A stretch of DNA of 64,000 nt from Tupaia tana (GCA_026018925.1 JAKSZU010000007.1:95466001-95530000), one strand, 5' to 3'. Shown: positions 42,565 to 52,521, counted from the stretch's first letter. Numbers and translations are program-made. Notes: a model not told the origin generated them from the sequence alone.

Positions 42565-42960
42565 TCCTTTTTTTTAAAAAAAAAAAAAGAATTATTTTAT
42601 TCAAGTTTATTTATTATTATTATTTCATTTGACTAGAGAAAGATAGACGGGGGGGGGGGGGTGGGGGCTGGCAAGTGGCATGGTGGTTAAAGGCGCTGGA
42701 CTCCCACATGGCCAACCACGGTTCAAGTCTCGGACCTGGTGGCTTGCTTTCTCACTTCCTCTCTGTCTCTCTCTGTCTCTCTCTGATCAAACTGGAATAT
42801 AATAATGATAATAATAATAATAAATAAAGTTAAATAAAATAATTGTTTTTAAAAAAAAGATAGGGAAAATGAGAAAGCAAGCTGCCAGGTCTGGGACTCG
42901 AACCATGGTCTACCACGTGGGAGACTGGCACCTTTAACCATACCACCTGCCAGACCCCCA
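42565..42960 (-). mobile_element. SINE-S split by opposite SINE-S
   Basis: The tail part 42565-42648 and head part 42856-42960 surround a plus copy. AAAGATAG at both junctions may be its TSD. Confidence 0.85.
42661..42855 (+). mobile_element. SINE-S nested, opposite orientation
   Basis: Preceded by a poly(G) run. GGGGGCTGGCAAGTGGCATG to CTGATCAAACTGGAATATAA and (AAT)n. Confidence 0.9.
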
Positions 42961-42979
42961 GTAGCCCTCCTTAAATGCT

Positions 42980-43285
42980 GTTATTTTCATTATATGTATA
43001 CACACACACACACACACATATATATATATTTTTTAATATGGGACCAGCAGTTGGCGTAATGCCTATGTTGCTGGATTCCCCTGTAGTCAACCACAGTTCA
43101 AGTCCCAGACCCAGTGGCTTAAAGTCATGCTGGGCGTGTGTGCATGCGTGCCCAAGATCCCGAGAGGAGAATGGAGAAGGGATTGCAGCATGCCCCCCCC
43201 CCCCCCCCCCCCCCAGGTGATTTCTTGCTTTCTGTCTCTCTGGCGAGCTCAGGCACCCTATAGCAAAAACCTCTCAAAATAAACA
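42980..43285 (+). mobile_element. SINE-L with C22 run, preceded by (CA)n(TA)n
   Basis: A dinucleotide repeat (43001-43029) precedes the head at 43041. The hairpin region has become 22 consecutive C (43193-43214) and its G half is lost. Confidence 0.9.
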
Positions 43286-43307
43286 CGTAAATAAATAAAT
43301 AAAATGT

Positions 43308-43500
43308 AATTGCCAGAGGGCACATGTACTACGGGACAGATAAAGGGGAAAAGCGCTCCAATGGATGTGTTCACACTGCAACCTGTTTTCCGTTTCTCCA
43401 ACCTATGGGGATCCGGGGACCCAGCACCACACACGCGCCAGCATTTTCCAAGCCACTGGGGCTGAGCGCTGAGATTCAAACCCTGTCAGCGATCTGGGAT
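43308..43500 (-). mobile_element. SINE-M
   Basis: AATTGCCAGAGGGCACATGT, TTTTCCAAGCCACTGGGGCT. Confidence 0.75.
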
Positions 43501-43611
43501 GTTTTTTGTTCTGTTTTGTTTTTGCCTGGGTCACCCAGACTGTTATGACATGCCCAAGACTGCCACTGAGGTCTTCCTGTCAGACTCGGACCTTACACCT
43601 GATTCCAACAA

Positions 43612-43785
43612 ATTCTTTTTTAAAAGACTTATTTAACTTGCACTCATTGGAGAGACAGAGACAGAAAGTGAGATAGCACCTCTTGGGGATGGCCACGCCA
43701 CAATCCCTTCTCCTCCATTGTCCTCTGGGGATTTTGGGTATGTTTGCACATGTGTCCAGTGTGTTTTAAGCCAAGCCATCAGAGG
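43612..43785 (-). mobile_element. SINE-L, head missing
   Basis: CTTGCACTCATTGGAGAGAC, GGCCACGCCACAATCCCTTC, GTGTGTTTTAAGCC. Confidence 0.75.
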
Positions 43786-43811
43786 GAAACACCCCTATTT
43801 ATTTTTTAATT

Positions 43812-43995
43812 TTAAAAAATTTTTTAAAGAATATTTAACTTTATTTATTCATTCATTTTTTTTGTTTGTTTGTTTTTTAATTTGACCAGAGAAAAAGAGA
43901 GGAAAGGTGAGAAAGCAAGACACCAGGTCCAGGACTCAAGCTGTGGTCAGCCATGCGGAAGCATCCAGTGCCTTAACCACCCAGCTCCTGCCCCC
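43812..43995 (-). mobile_element. SINE-S
   Basis: TAATTTGACCAGAGAAAAAG, GGACTCAAGCTGTGGTCAGC. Confidence 0.88.
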
Positions 43996-44019
43996 CCCCC
44001 TTTTTTTAATAATTATTTG

Positions 44020-44285
44020 GGAGGCTGTCAGGTAGTCTGGTGGTTGCGGGAACTGGATTCCCACATAGCAGACTGTGGTTGGAGTGCTGGAACTGGAGGC
44101 TTGCTTTCTCACTTTCCCTCTCTTTTGGTCAAATTAAATAGTAATAATAAAAAGGGGGTCGGCAGGTGGTGTGGTGGTTAAGGGTGCTGGATTCCCACAT
44201 GGCTGACCGTGGTTTGAATCCTGGACTTGGTGGCTTGCTTTCTAACTTTCTCTCTGTTTCAATTAAAATAAATAAAATAATACTT
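44020..44285 (+). mobile_element. Two SINE-S copies in tandem
   Basis: 44020-44150 (GGAGGCTGTCAGGTAGTCTG) and 44156-44285 (GGGTCGGCAGGTGGTGTGGT). Confidence 0.88.
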
Positions 44286-44288
44286 TAG

Positions 44289-44381
44289 GGACCAGCACTT
44301 GACACAACGGCTATGTCGCTGCACTCCCACGTAGTCGACCGCGGTTCACGTCCTGGACCTGGTGGCTTAAACTGACGCCGG

Positions 44382-44434
<53 letters not shown>

Positions 44435-44578
44435 CCCAAGATCCCGAGAGGAGAACGGAGGAGAAGGGATTGCGGCGTGGCCATCCCCCCTGGGGGGTGA
44501 TTTCTCGCTTTCTGTCTCTCTGTCTCTGTCTTTCTGGCGACCGCACGCGCCCTATACCAAAAACCTCTCCAAAAATAA
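44289..44578 (+). mobile_element. SINE-L with internal (GT)23
   Basis: Head GGGACCAGCACTTGACACAA. The GTGTGCGTGCGTG segment of the body is expanded to 47 nt of GT (44384-44430). The hairpin and tail are intact. Confidence 0.94.
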
Positions 44579-44604
44579 TAATTCTTTAAACAAAATTAAA
44601 TCTT

Positions 44605-44735
44605 AAAAAAATTATTTGTCACAAGGCACACAACAAGCTCACAGGAGAAACAAGAGGGAAGGAAAGTGAGAAAGCGAGCCGCCAGGTCGGACTCCGACAC
44701 AGCCAGCCACGCCGGCCCCCAGACCACCTGCTGGT
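44605..44735 (-). mobile_element. SINE fragment at CpG island edge
   Basis: GGAAAGTGAGAAAGCGAGCC, AGACCACCTGCTGGTCC. Long tail type with a shortened body. Confidence 0.65.
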
Positions 44736-44739
44736 CCGA

Positions 44740-46255
44740 CTAGCTGCCAGGCGCCAGGGCGGCCCGGTGTCCCGAGCCCCAAACACGGGTTCTCCCGGTT
44801 CCTTCCTCATCCTCCCGGGCGGGAAGGCCGGCTGCCGCAGGCGGGGCGCTTTCGCCCCCCGGGTTACTCGGAGCAGAGGATGGGGCGACGCCGCAGTCCA
44901 CACCCGAGCCCACAGAGCACCAGTTGCCCCGGCCCGGCTCCCGCTCGGCCGTCGCCATGGCAACCGCAGCCCTGGGCCGGAACCACGTGGGGAAGGCGGG
45001 TCACCCGACAGGTCCCCCCGGCCCCGATGGCTCCGGCGGGCGGTGCTCCCCGCGGCCACACGGTGGCGGCCCAGAGCCGAGCTCCGCGCCCGCCGTGGGG
45101 CCTCCAGCCAGGCCGGGGTCGCGGCGCCCCGAGCGGGACGTCCCCCGAGGCCACCTCTGTCCCCGGCCCCGGATTCCGATCCCGCGGCGGCCCGCCCCCT
45201 GCGCACGTGACACGCTCCACCCACGACGGCCTCTCCGGCGCTGCCCCGCGCCGCCGCGAGTCGCCGCCGCGCACCTGGCGGGCCCCGAGCCAGTGCCCGA
45301 CCCCGGCCGGGGCTTCGTCCCGCTGCCGCTGCGCCGGCCTGGGAGGACGGAGGTGGGCGGCCTCGGGCTCTGCGGCCCTCTCCGCGGCCCGGGCCTCCCC
45401 ACCTGGGGCAGGAGCGGACCCTGCGCCGCCGGGTGCCGGCTTTGCCGCTTCCCCGAGCGCCGCGGCCCAGGCCGGGGCCCCCACGCCGGCCCCCGGGAGC
45501 GCACGGAGCAGGCGCGCGCACGGGCCGGGCGGGGCGGGGAGCGCGGGCGACGGGAGCGCGGCCGAGGCGGGCGCGTGGGGAGGGGTCCGGAGGTGCGGGG
45601 CGGGCCCCCGCAGTGGGCTGGGGGTGCGGGAGGCTGCCTGGACCTGAACCGTGGTTGGGCTGGCCCTGGGGTTGGGCCCGGATCTGAAGCCCAAGTGCAA
45701 GCCGGGCCGGGGTGGGGGCAGGAACCGCCCCCCTTCCGGGCAGGGTTCTTGGAACCCGCCAGGAAATCCTGGGACGCGATGGTTTTCATGGGTGGACCGG
45801 GGCGTCCGCGTGTCGCGCTCCTCTTCCCGCTTTCCAGGAACTGCCGAGCGTCGGGGGACCCAGCGGCTCGCTCCCACCCCTCAGCAGGGAAGGCGTGTGT
45901 CGCTCAGAAGACCCGCGTCTTCGGTTTCAGCAAGATTGGGGGTGGGGGGAGCCGCAGGGAGAAGCTCTCGCGGGCCCGCGCCTTCGCTGCCCTGTCCTCC
46001 GTGGCTCCCGCAAAGCTTGCTCTCCTTAGAGGAGGTGCTGGTGGCGGCCTTGGGGTGTGGGGCAGCCTCGCCTTGCTCTCTCCAGCGTCCGCGTGAGAGG
46101 ACGGGGCTCGGTGGGGTGAACGCCGCCCGCAGCGGCGGGAGCCGGAGGGGAGGACGGCGGTGCAGACACCTTGGCGTCTTCCTTCCCTCCGTGCTCCGTA
46201 CCGCCGTCGGGCCTGGGTACACAGGAAAACGCGCACGCCCTGATTGTTTTTTACC
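44740..46255. promoter_or_regulatory. Orphan CpG island, probable promoter
   Basis: About 1.5 kb of dense CpG sequence without interspersed repeats, about 30 kb past HMGN2. It contains a perfect RFX X-box (44951-44964), E-boxes CACGTG at 44984-44989 and 45204-45209, and possible donors (GACGGAG/GTGGGC near 45346). No known first exon is recognised; the RPS6KA1 N-terminal codings I remember are not here. Open frames up to 390 codons on both strands are explained by the lack of A/T-rich stop codons. Confidence 0.75.
44951..44964. promoter_or_regulatory. Perfect RFX X-box
   Basis: GTCGCCATGGCAAC matches GTNRCCNNRGYAAC at every position. Such sites mark promoters of ciliary and some other RFX-controlled genes. 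Confidence 0.6.
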
Positions 46256-46289
46256 CGTCAAAAATTTTTTTTCAATGAAAGAATAGAAG

Positions 46290-46530
46290 TAATTCATGCC
46301 TTTTTCTTTCCTTTTCTTTTCTTTAATTTTCTTTTCTCTTCTTTTCTTTTTTTTAGTTATTTTAAAACTTGCTATAGTGTACATGTGCTTGAAGGAGAGA
46401 GACGGAGTAAGTGACGACGCACCCTTCTGGGGGGTGGCCACCATAATCCCTTCTCCACTCCCCTTCTGGGACCTTGGGCATGTAAGCACACGTGGGTGTT
46501 TTAAACTGCCAAACCTGGGGCGCTCCTGTG
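46290..46530 (-). mobile_element. Long SINE, diverged
   Basis: T/C-rich start, ACTTGCTATAGTGTACATGT, CCCTTCTGGGGGGTGGCC, GTTTTAAACTGCC. Confidence 0.75.
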
Positions 46531-46554
46531 CATTTTGCGTTTAAGTAATACTAT

Positions 46555-46765
46555 TTTTAAACGTTTGCTATAGGGCGTGTGTACCCACTGGGGAAAGAGA
46601 AAGCATATCCCACAGGGAATGACCACACCGCAGCCTCCTTTCGGGACTTTGGGCAAGCATTACACGTTCTTGACATGTTTTTCATGCTGCCAGGTCTGGG
46701 ACTCAAACCACAGTCAGCCATGTAGGGTCCAGCCACTATAACCACCATGCCACTGGCTGGGCCGT
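46555..46765 (-). mobile_element. SINE-M
   Basis: ACGTTTGCTATAGGGCGTGT, GGGACTCAAACCACAGTCAG, CCACTGGCTGGGCC. Confidence 0.85.
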
Positions 46766-46876
46766 GCATCTTAGTTTTAAGAAATTAAACCTTAACGGGC
46801 TAGCTCAGTGGCCTGGTGGTTAAGGCCTGCTGGTCCTCTGTGTCCCGGAACCAGTGACTTGAAAAACAACCCTGAG

Positions 46877-47290
46877 AGGGGCAACCCATTTTCCGGGACA
46901 CCTCCCTTCTTGGGAGCTCTGGTTTTCCTTCCTTCTCCTTTAATAAACTCCCCCGTTTTGTTAATAAATTCCCCGCCTTTCTAATAAACTCCCCCTTGGG
47001 AACCAGCAGTTAGCATACTGGCTATGTCGCTGGACTCCCATGTAGTCGACCACGGTTCGCTTCCCGGACCCAGTGGCTTAAAACTCATGCCAGGCGCGTG
47101 TGCGAGCGTGCCCAAGATCCCGAGAGGAGAACGGAGGAGAAGGGATTGCGGCGTGGCCATCTCCCCTGGGGGGTGATTTCTTGCTTTCTGTCTCTATGTC
47201 TCTGTCTGGTGAGCGCACACGCCCTATAGCGAAAACCTCTCCAAAAATAAAAAAATTAAAAAAAACTCCCCCTTTACTATATCTACAAAA
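46877..47290 (+). mobile_element. Retro-inserted fragment with triple AATAAA unit
   Basis: The unit includes CTTGGGAGCTCTGG, a CT-rich run and three AATAAA-type units (TAATAAACTCCCCC, TAATAAATTCCCCG, TAATAAACTCCCCC), and ends CTACAAAA before the TSD. It resembles the poly(A)-site region of a retroviral LTR but is not identified. A SINE-L was later inserted in it. Confidence 0.55.
46998..47262 (+). mobile_element. SINE-L, TSD
   Basis: TSD AAACTCCCCCTT at 46986-46997 and 47263-47274. It is the third layer in this nested stack. Confidence 0.94.
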
Positions 47291-47471
47291 GAAAAACAAC
47301 ACTGAGCGCATGTGCATGGATGCCCCAAATCCCAACAGAGGAGAGAAATGGAGAAGGACTTGCGGCATAACCACACCCCATTGGGGTACATACACACGCT
47401 CTTGCTCCTCTCTTGCTTCTTTCTTGTCTTTCTGGTGAATGTATGAGCATTCTGGCAAATTAAAAAAAAAT

Positions 47472-47800
47472 TAAGGACTGGCTGGTGGCGTGGTAGTTAA
47501 GGGCGCTGGACACCCATGTGGCCAACTGTGGTTCAAGTCCCGGACCTGCCAGCTTGCTTTCTCTCTCTTTCTCTTGTCCTGTCCCTCTCTGATCAAATTT
47601 AAATAAATAAATAGGTAAAGTTTTTTAAGAATTATTTTTATTTAAGCATTTAACTTTATTTGTTTATGTATTTATTTTAATTTGACCAAAGAGGGACAGA
47701 GTGAGAGAAAGGAAGTGAGAAAGCAAGCCACCAGGTCCAGGACTCGAACCGTGGTCAGCCATGTGGGAGTCCAGTGCCCTTAACCACCATGCCACCTGCC
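47472..47800. mobile_element. SINE-S (+) facing SINE-S (-)
   Basis: 47472-47621 plus (GGACTGGCTGGTGGCGTGGT) and 47622-47800 minus (TAATTTGACCAAAGAGGGAC), tail to tail. The pair could fold back. Confidence 0.88.
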
Positions 47801-47837
47801 AATTAAAAAAAAAAATAAGCCTTTTAAAAAAATACAG

Positions 47838-47948
47838 ATTTAGGAGCGGCAGGGGCATAGTGATTAAGGCACTGGACTTCCACATGGCTGTTCATGGTTT
47901 GAGTCCAGGACCAGGAGGCTTGCTTTCTCTCTCTCTGTTTCTCTGGTC

Positions 47949-47979
<31 letters not shown>

Positions 47980-48245
47980 GGGACCAGCAGTTGGTGTAAT
48001 GGTGTAATGACTATGTCGCTGGACTCCCATGTAGACGACTGTGGTTCAAGTTCTGGACCCAGTGCCTTAAACTCACACCAGGCACATTCGCGTGCGTGCC
48101 CAAGATCCCAAGAGGAGGATGGAGGAAAAGGGATGGCAGCGTGTCCATCCCCCCTGAGGGGTGATTTCTCACTTTCTGTCTCTCTCTGTCTTTCTGGCGA
48201 GCACATGCGCCCTATAGCAAAAACCTCTCCCAAAAGAAAAAGATA
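47838..48245 (+). mobile_element. SINE-S then SINE-L
   Basis: 47838-47980 short copy ending in about 22 A. 47981-48245 SINE-L with GGTGTAATGGTGTAATG, a small duplication in the A box region. Confidence 0.9.
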
Positions 48246-48271
48246 AATAGTAATAAAATTGAAAATAAATA

Positions 48272-48438
48272 TTTTAAAAGAATTATTTTATTTAACTTTA
48301 TTTATTATTATTATTTTCCAGTTTGATTAGAGATGGAGAGAGAGAAGGTAAGTGAGAAAGGAAGCTACCAGGTCTGGGACTCGAATCTCTCAGTCGATAA
48401 GTCCAGCACCTTTAACCACCATGCTACCTGCCTGCCCC
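48272..48438 (-). mobile_element. SINE-S
   Basis: TTCCAGTTTGATTAGAGATG, GGGACTCGAATCTCTCAGTC. Confidence 0.85.
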
Positions 48439-48469
48439 TAGATAAATCTTTTTTAAAAAATACAGATTT

Positions 48470-48727
48470 AGGGACCAGCAGTTGGCATAATGGCTGCATT
48501 GCTGAACTCCCATGTAGTCAACCACAGTTCAAGTCCTGGACCCGGTGGCTTAAAACTCACACCGGGCGCATGTGCATGCGTGCCCAAGATCCCGAGAGAA
48601 GAATGGAGGAGAAAGGACTGCGGCTTGGCCACCTCCCTGGGGGGTGATTTCTCGCTTTCTGTCTCTCTATCTCTCTGTCTTTCTGGCGATCGCATGCGCT
48701 CTATAGCGAAAACCTCTCCAACAACAA
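48470..48727 (+). mobile_element. SINE-L, TSD
   Basis: AAATACAGATTTA precedes the head and recurs after the (AAC)n tail (about 48734-48746). Confidence 0.93.
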
Positions 48728-48746
48728 CAACAGAAATACAGATTTA

Positions 48747-48989
48747 GGGACCAGCAGGTGGCATAATGATTATGTCGCTGGACTCCCATGTGGTTGACCA
48801 CAGTTTGAGTCCTGGACCCAGTGGCTTAAAACTCATGCTGGGCGTGTGCATCTGTGTCCGTGTGCCCAAAATCCTGAGAGGAAAATGAAGGAGAAGGGAT
48901 TGTGGCATGGCCATCCCCCCTGGGGGGGGTGATTTCTCGCTTTCTGTCTCTCTGGCAAGTGCATGTGCCCTATAGCAAAAAAACAAAAC

Positions 48990-49019
<30 letters not shown>
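48747..49019 (+). mobile_element. SINE-L with (AAAAC)n tail
   Basis: GGGACCAGCAGGTGGCATAA to GTGCCCTATAGCAAAAAAAC. The next CAGATTTA suggests reuse of the same target sequence as its neighbour. Confidence 0.92.
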
Positions 49020-49020
<1 letters not shown>

Positions 49021-49028
49021 CAGATTTA

Positions 49029-49545
49029 GGGCCAGCAGGTGGTATGGTAATTTTTTTTTTTTGGGGGGGGGGAGGTTTTTGCTATAGGGCACATGTGCTC
49101 ACCAGAAAGACAGACAGAAAGCGAGAAATCACCCCCCAGGGGGGGTGGCCACGCCACAATCCCTTCTCCTCCATTCTCCTCTTGGGATTTTGGGCACACA
49201 AGCACACGTGCCCGGCGTGAGTTTAAGCCACCGGGTCCAGGACTCGAACCGTGGTCAACTACGTGGGAGTCCAGCTACATAGCCATTACGCTAATTGCTG
49301 GTCCCAGGTGGTATGGTAATTTAGATTCTGGATCTCACATGTCTGACTCTGCAGTTCAAGTCCTGGACCTGGCAGCTTGAAATTACACTAGGCATGTGTG
49401 CATGCATGCCCAAATCCTTAGAGGAGAATGGAAAAGAAGGAAATGCAGTGTGGCCATCCCCCATGTTGGATCATTTTTCCCTTTTCATTTCTGTCACTCT
49501 CCAGCAAGTGCATGAACCCTATAGCAAAAGCCTTAAAAAAAAAAA
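49029..49545 (+). mobile_element. SINE-M split by a young SINE-L
   Basis: Head start 49029-49053, remainder 49306-49545 (GATTCTGGATCTCACATGTC to AACCCTATAGCAAAAGCCTT). Confidence 0.88.
49054..49305 (-). mobile_element. SINE-L nested, 17-bp TSD
   Basis: Perfect TSD AGGTGGTATGGTAATTT at 49037-49053 and 49306-49322, inside the head of the host SINE-M. Confidence 0.95.
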
Positions 49546-49567
49546 AGATTTAAGAAATGAAAACTTG

Positions 49568-49975
49568 GGACCAGCAGTTAGCGTAATGGCTATGTTGCTG
49601 GACTCCCCTGTAGTCAACTGCTGTTCGAATCCTGGACCTGGTGGTTTAAACTCATGCCAGGCACGTGTGCGTGCTTGCCCAAGATCCCCGAGAATGGAGG
49701 AGAAAGGATTGCAGCGTGGCCCCCTCCCGGGGGGTGATTTCTCACTTTCTGTCTGTCTTTGTCTTTCTGTCGAGCGTATGCACTATAGCAAAAACCTTTC
49801 CAAAAAAAAAAAACACCACCAGGCACATAGGTGGGCATGCCCCAAATCTCTAAAAAAGTGGAGAAGGGATTAAAGCGTGGCCATTCCTCTTGGGGATTAT
49901 TTCTCACTTTCTCTCTCTCCCTCTCTGTCTCCAGCAAGCACACATGCCCTACGGCAAATTTAAAAAATAAAAATG
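49568..49975 (+). mobile_element. SINE-L then headless SINE-M
   Basis: 49568-49812 SINE-L. 49813-49975 begins at ACCACCAGGCACATAGGTGG and ends CATGCCCTACGGCAAATTTA. Confidence 0.88.
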
Positions 49976-49978
49976 TGG

Positions 49979-50265
49979 GGAACCAGCAGTTAGCGTAATG
50001 GCTATGTCGCTGGACTCCCACGTAGTCGACCGCGGTTCGCGTCTCGGACCCGGTGGCTTACAACTCACGCCAGGTGCGTGTGCGTGCGTGCCCAAGATCC
50101 CGAGAGGAGAATGGAGGAGAAGGGATTGCGGCGTGACCATCCCCCCTGGGGGGTGATTTCTCGCTTTCTGTCTCTATGTCTGTCTCTGTCTGTCTGGCGA
50201 GCGCACGCGCCCTATAGTGAAAAAACCTCTCCCAAATAAATAAATAAATAAATAAAAATAAATAA
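49979..50265 (+). mobile_element. SINE-L, TSD, CpG-rich
   Basis: AAATAAAAATGTG flanks both sides (about 49966-49978 and 50260-50272). Head CCGCGGTTCGCGTCTCGG. Confidence 0.95.
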
Positions 50266-50275
50266 AAATGTGTTC

Positions 50276-50532
50276 GGGCCAGCAGGTGGAGTGGTGGTGA
50301 AGGTGCTAGACTCCCACATAGTCAACCATGGTTCAAATCCCAGACCTGATGGCTTGAAAATCACTCTGGGCTTGAAAATCACTCTGGGCACATGTGTATG
50401 CCCCAAATCCCAAGAGGAGAATGGAGAAGGGATTCCTGCATGACCATCCCCTGGGGGAAGTTGTGATTTCTCATTTTCTCTCTCACTGTCTCTGTCTCTA
50501 GCAAGCACGTGCACCCTAAGGCAAAAAAAAAA
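50276..50532 (+). mobile_element. SINE-M with 18-bp tandem duplication
   Basis: CTTGAAAATCACTCTGGG occurs twice in a row (50353-50370, 50371-50388). Confidence 0.9.
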
Positions 50533-50546
50533 GAAATCTGAGGTTG

Positions 50547-50797
50547 GGACCAGCAGATGGCATAATGGTTACATTGCTGGTCTCCCACGTAGTCGACTGT
50601 GGTTCGAGTCCCGGACTGGTGGCTTAAAATATGCCAGGTGCATGTGCGTGTGTGCCCAAAACCCCGAGAAGAGAATGGAGGAGAAGGGATTGCAGCATGG
50701 CCATCCCCGCTTGGGGGGTGATTTTTCACTTTCTGTCTTTGTCTCTCCAGTAAGCATGAGCACACACGCTCTGTAGCATAATTCTCTCTCTAAAAAA
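50547..50797 (+). mobile_element. SINE-L
   Basis: GGGACCAGCAGATGGCATAA to CACGCTCTGTAGCATAATTC. Confidence 0.9.
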
Positions 50798-50802
50798 GTG
50801 AA

Positions 50803-50912
50803 ATCTCAGGTTTAGAGAACTAGCTCCAATGAGACCTGCCCAAGGTCACTCAGGAAAGTGGCAGAGCCAGGACTTGGGCTATCTGATGCCAAAGCTCCGC
50901 TGGCCTCTCACG
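50803..50912 (-). mobile_element. MIR fragment
   Basis: CCTGCCCAAGGTCACTCAGG, AAGTGGCAGAGCCAGGACTT. Confidence 0.75.
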
Positions 50913-50929
50913 GTTAATATTTTGTACAG

Positions 50930-51112
50930 GGGCCAGCAGGTGGTGTGGGGGTTAGGGCGCTGGACTCACATGGCTGACTGCTGTTTGAGTTCCGGACCTG
51001 GTAGCTTGCTTTTCACTTTACCTCCCTCTCTGGTCAAATTAAAAAAATAATAATAAATAGGGACTGGCAGGTGGCATGGTGGTTAAGGTACTGAATTCCC
51101 ACATGGCTGACC
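50930..51112 (+). mobile_element. SINE-S then truncated SINE-S
   Basis: 50930-51055 complete. 51059-51112 is a head only, ending at CCACATGGCTGACCATAATA. Confidence 0.85.
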
Positions 51113-51232
51113 ATAATACATTTTGATACATTTCCTTCCAGTGTCTTTTCTATACAACAGCACAAAAATATTCACATGTTACTATTCATGGTTGTTTCTC
51201 CCTCCAGACATTTTTTTCTTTTTACGATTTTT

Positions 51233-51480
51233 TTGGGCATGCATGCACATGCACCTGGCGTGAGTTATAAGCCACCAGGATTTGCTGTAGGTGTGCACCC
51301 TTGCCAAAGACAGAGGAAAACAAATCACCCCCAAGGGGAATGACAATGCCCCGATGCTTTCTCGATTCTCCTGAGATTTTGGATATGCTCATGTGATTTT
51401 CAAGCTGCCAAGTCCAGGACTCGAACTGCAGCTAGATATGGGAATAAAGCACTTTAACAACCACACCACTTGCTGGTGCC
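51233..51480 (-). mobile_element. SINE-L fragment and SINE-M
   Basis: 51233-51280 is a body fragment (CTGGCGTGAGTTATAAGCC). 51281-51480 runs from GATTTGCTGTAGGTGTGCAC to CCACTTGCTGGTGCC. Confidence 0.75.
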
Positions 51481-51484
51481 TCTA

Positions 51485-51642
51485 ATTTCATTTTTTATTA
51501 TAATTTCTTAATAGGGCATATGCACTCACCAGAGAGAGAGAGAGAGAGAGAAAAAAGAAAACAAGCCACGTCTGGGACTGGAATTGCAGTCTGCCATGTG
51601 GGAGTCCGGCACTCCAACCACCATGCCACCTGCTGGCTCCTT
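51485..51642 (-). mobile_element. Mosaic SINE: short body, long-type tail
   Basis: AATAGGGCATATGCACTCAC, then an AG tract and AACAAGCCACGTCTGGGACT. Confidence 0.75.
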
Positions 51643-51649
51643 CATGCAT

Positions 51650-51880
51650 TTTTTTCCATTTTCATGTGTATTTCTCTTGAGAGTCAGACACAGAAAGCGA
51701 GAAATCCCCCCCTGGGTGGATGGCCAGAGAAATCACCCCTAGGAGGGATGGCCACATCGCAATCCATTCTCCTCTTGGGATTTTGGACACGCAGGCACAC
51801 GCACCCAGTGTAAGTTTTAAGCGGCGGGGTCTGGGACTCGAACTGCGTCAACTACATGGAAGTTTAGTGATGTAACCATT
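51650..51880 (-). mobile_element. SINE-L with duplicated hairpin region
   Basis: GAAATCCCCCCCTGGGTGGATGG is followed by a second AAATCACCCCTAGGAGGGAT. Its head end seeds the minisatellite at 51881. Confidence 0.88.
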
Positions 51881-52020
51881 ATGCCCTCTGCTAGTCCCCC
51901 ACACCCTCCGCGAGTCCCCCACGCTCTCTGCTAGTCCCCCACGCCCTCCGCGAGTCCCCCACGCCCTCCGCGAGTCCCCCACGCTCTCCGCGAGTCCCCC
52001 ATGCCCTCTGCTAGTCCCCT
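51881..52020. repeat. 20-bp minisatellite, 7 units, derived from SINE head
   Basis: Seven exact-length units of the form AYGCYCTCYGCKAGTCCCCC fill 51881-52020 without spacers. Unit 1 is the normal end of the minus SINE-L head. Two unit types (CTCTGCTAGT and CTCCGCGAGT) are interspersed. Confidence 0.95.
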
Positions 52021-52249
52021 ACATGCTTATTTTAAGGAGTCTTTGAGGGCAGAAGGAAAGGGCAAGGCCTATGCAAAAGCGTAGAGTGACCTGGAGGAAT
52101 TTCCTTCTGGCCCCTCTCAGCAAAATCTACCTCGGAGAGAAGGGAGAGAAGTGGCTGTAAGAGCCTAGGTGGCCCAGATTTTGAAAAAGAAAGTTTTGGA
52201 GAGCATCTGATAGCTTGGAACTTTGAGGAAGACTTGGGAGGATTTATTT

Positions 52250-52521
52250 TTTATTTTTAGAGAGTTTTTTTTTGTTTATTTGTTTTTGCTATAGGGTACG
52301 TGCGCTCGCCAGACAGACAGAGAGAGACAGAGAGACAGAAAGCGAGAAATCACCCCCCCTGGGGGGATGGCCACGCCGCAATCCCTTCTCCTCCATTCTC
52401 CTCTTGGGATCTTGGGCACACACGCACACGTGCCCGACGTGAGTTTTAAGTTCGGGACACAAACCGGGGTCGACTACGTGGGAGTCCAGCGACATAGCCA
52501 TCACGCTAACTGCTGGTCCCA
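52250..52521 (-). mobile_element. SINE-L
   Basis: TTTTTGCTATAGGGTACGTG to CTAACTGCTGGTCCC. The segment between TAAG and TTCGGGAC of the head is shortened. Confidence 0.93.

Larger units (their letters stand above)
46795..47470 (+). mobile_element. SINE-M split by a retro-inserted fragment
   Basis: Head part 46795-46876, tail part 47291-47470 (GCATGTGCATGGATGCCCCA to TTCTGGCAAATTAAA). The break carries a TSD, GAAAAACAACCCTGAG (46861-46876) and GAAAAACAACACTGAG (47291-47306). Confidence 0.85.

Noticed and set aside
43501..43611. Possible third 7SL-like piece (TGCCTGGGTCACCCAGACTG)
   Set aside because: Only a few words match and the rest does not follow the Alu order.
44619..46286. Open frames of 200-390 codons in the second CpG island
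   Set aside because: Overlapping frames on both strands with Pro/Gly/Arg/Ala bias and no known domain. One runs out into SINE sequence. GC content explains them.
51881..52020. CRISPR-like regular repeat
   Set aside because: The units are directly tandem with no spacers, in mammalian DNA, and derive from a SINE head.
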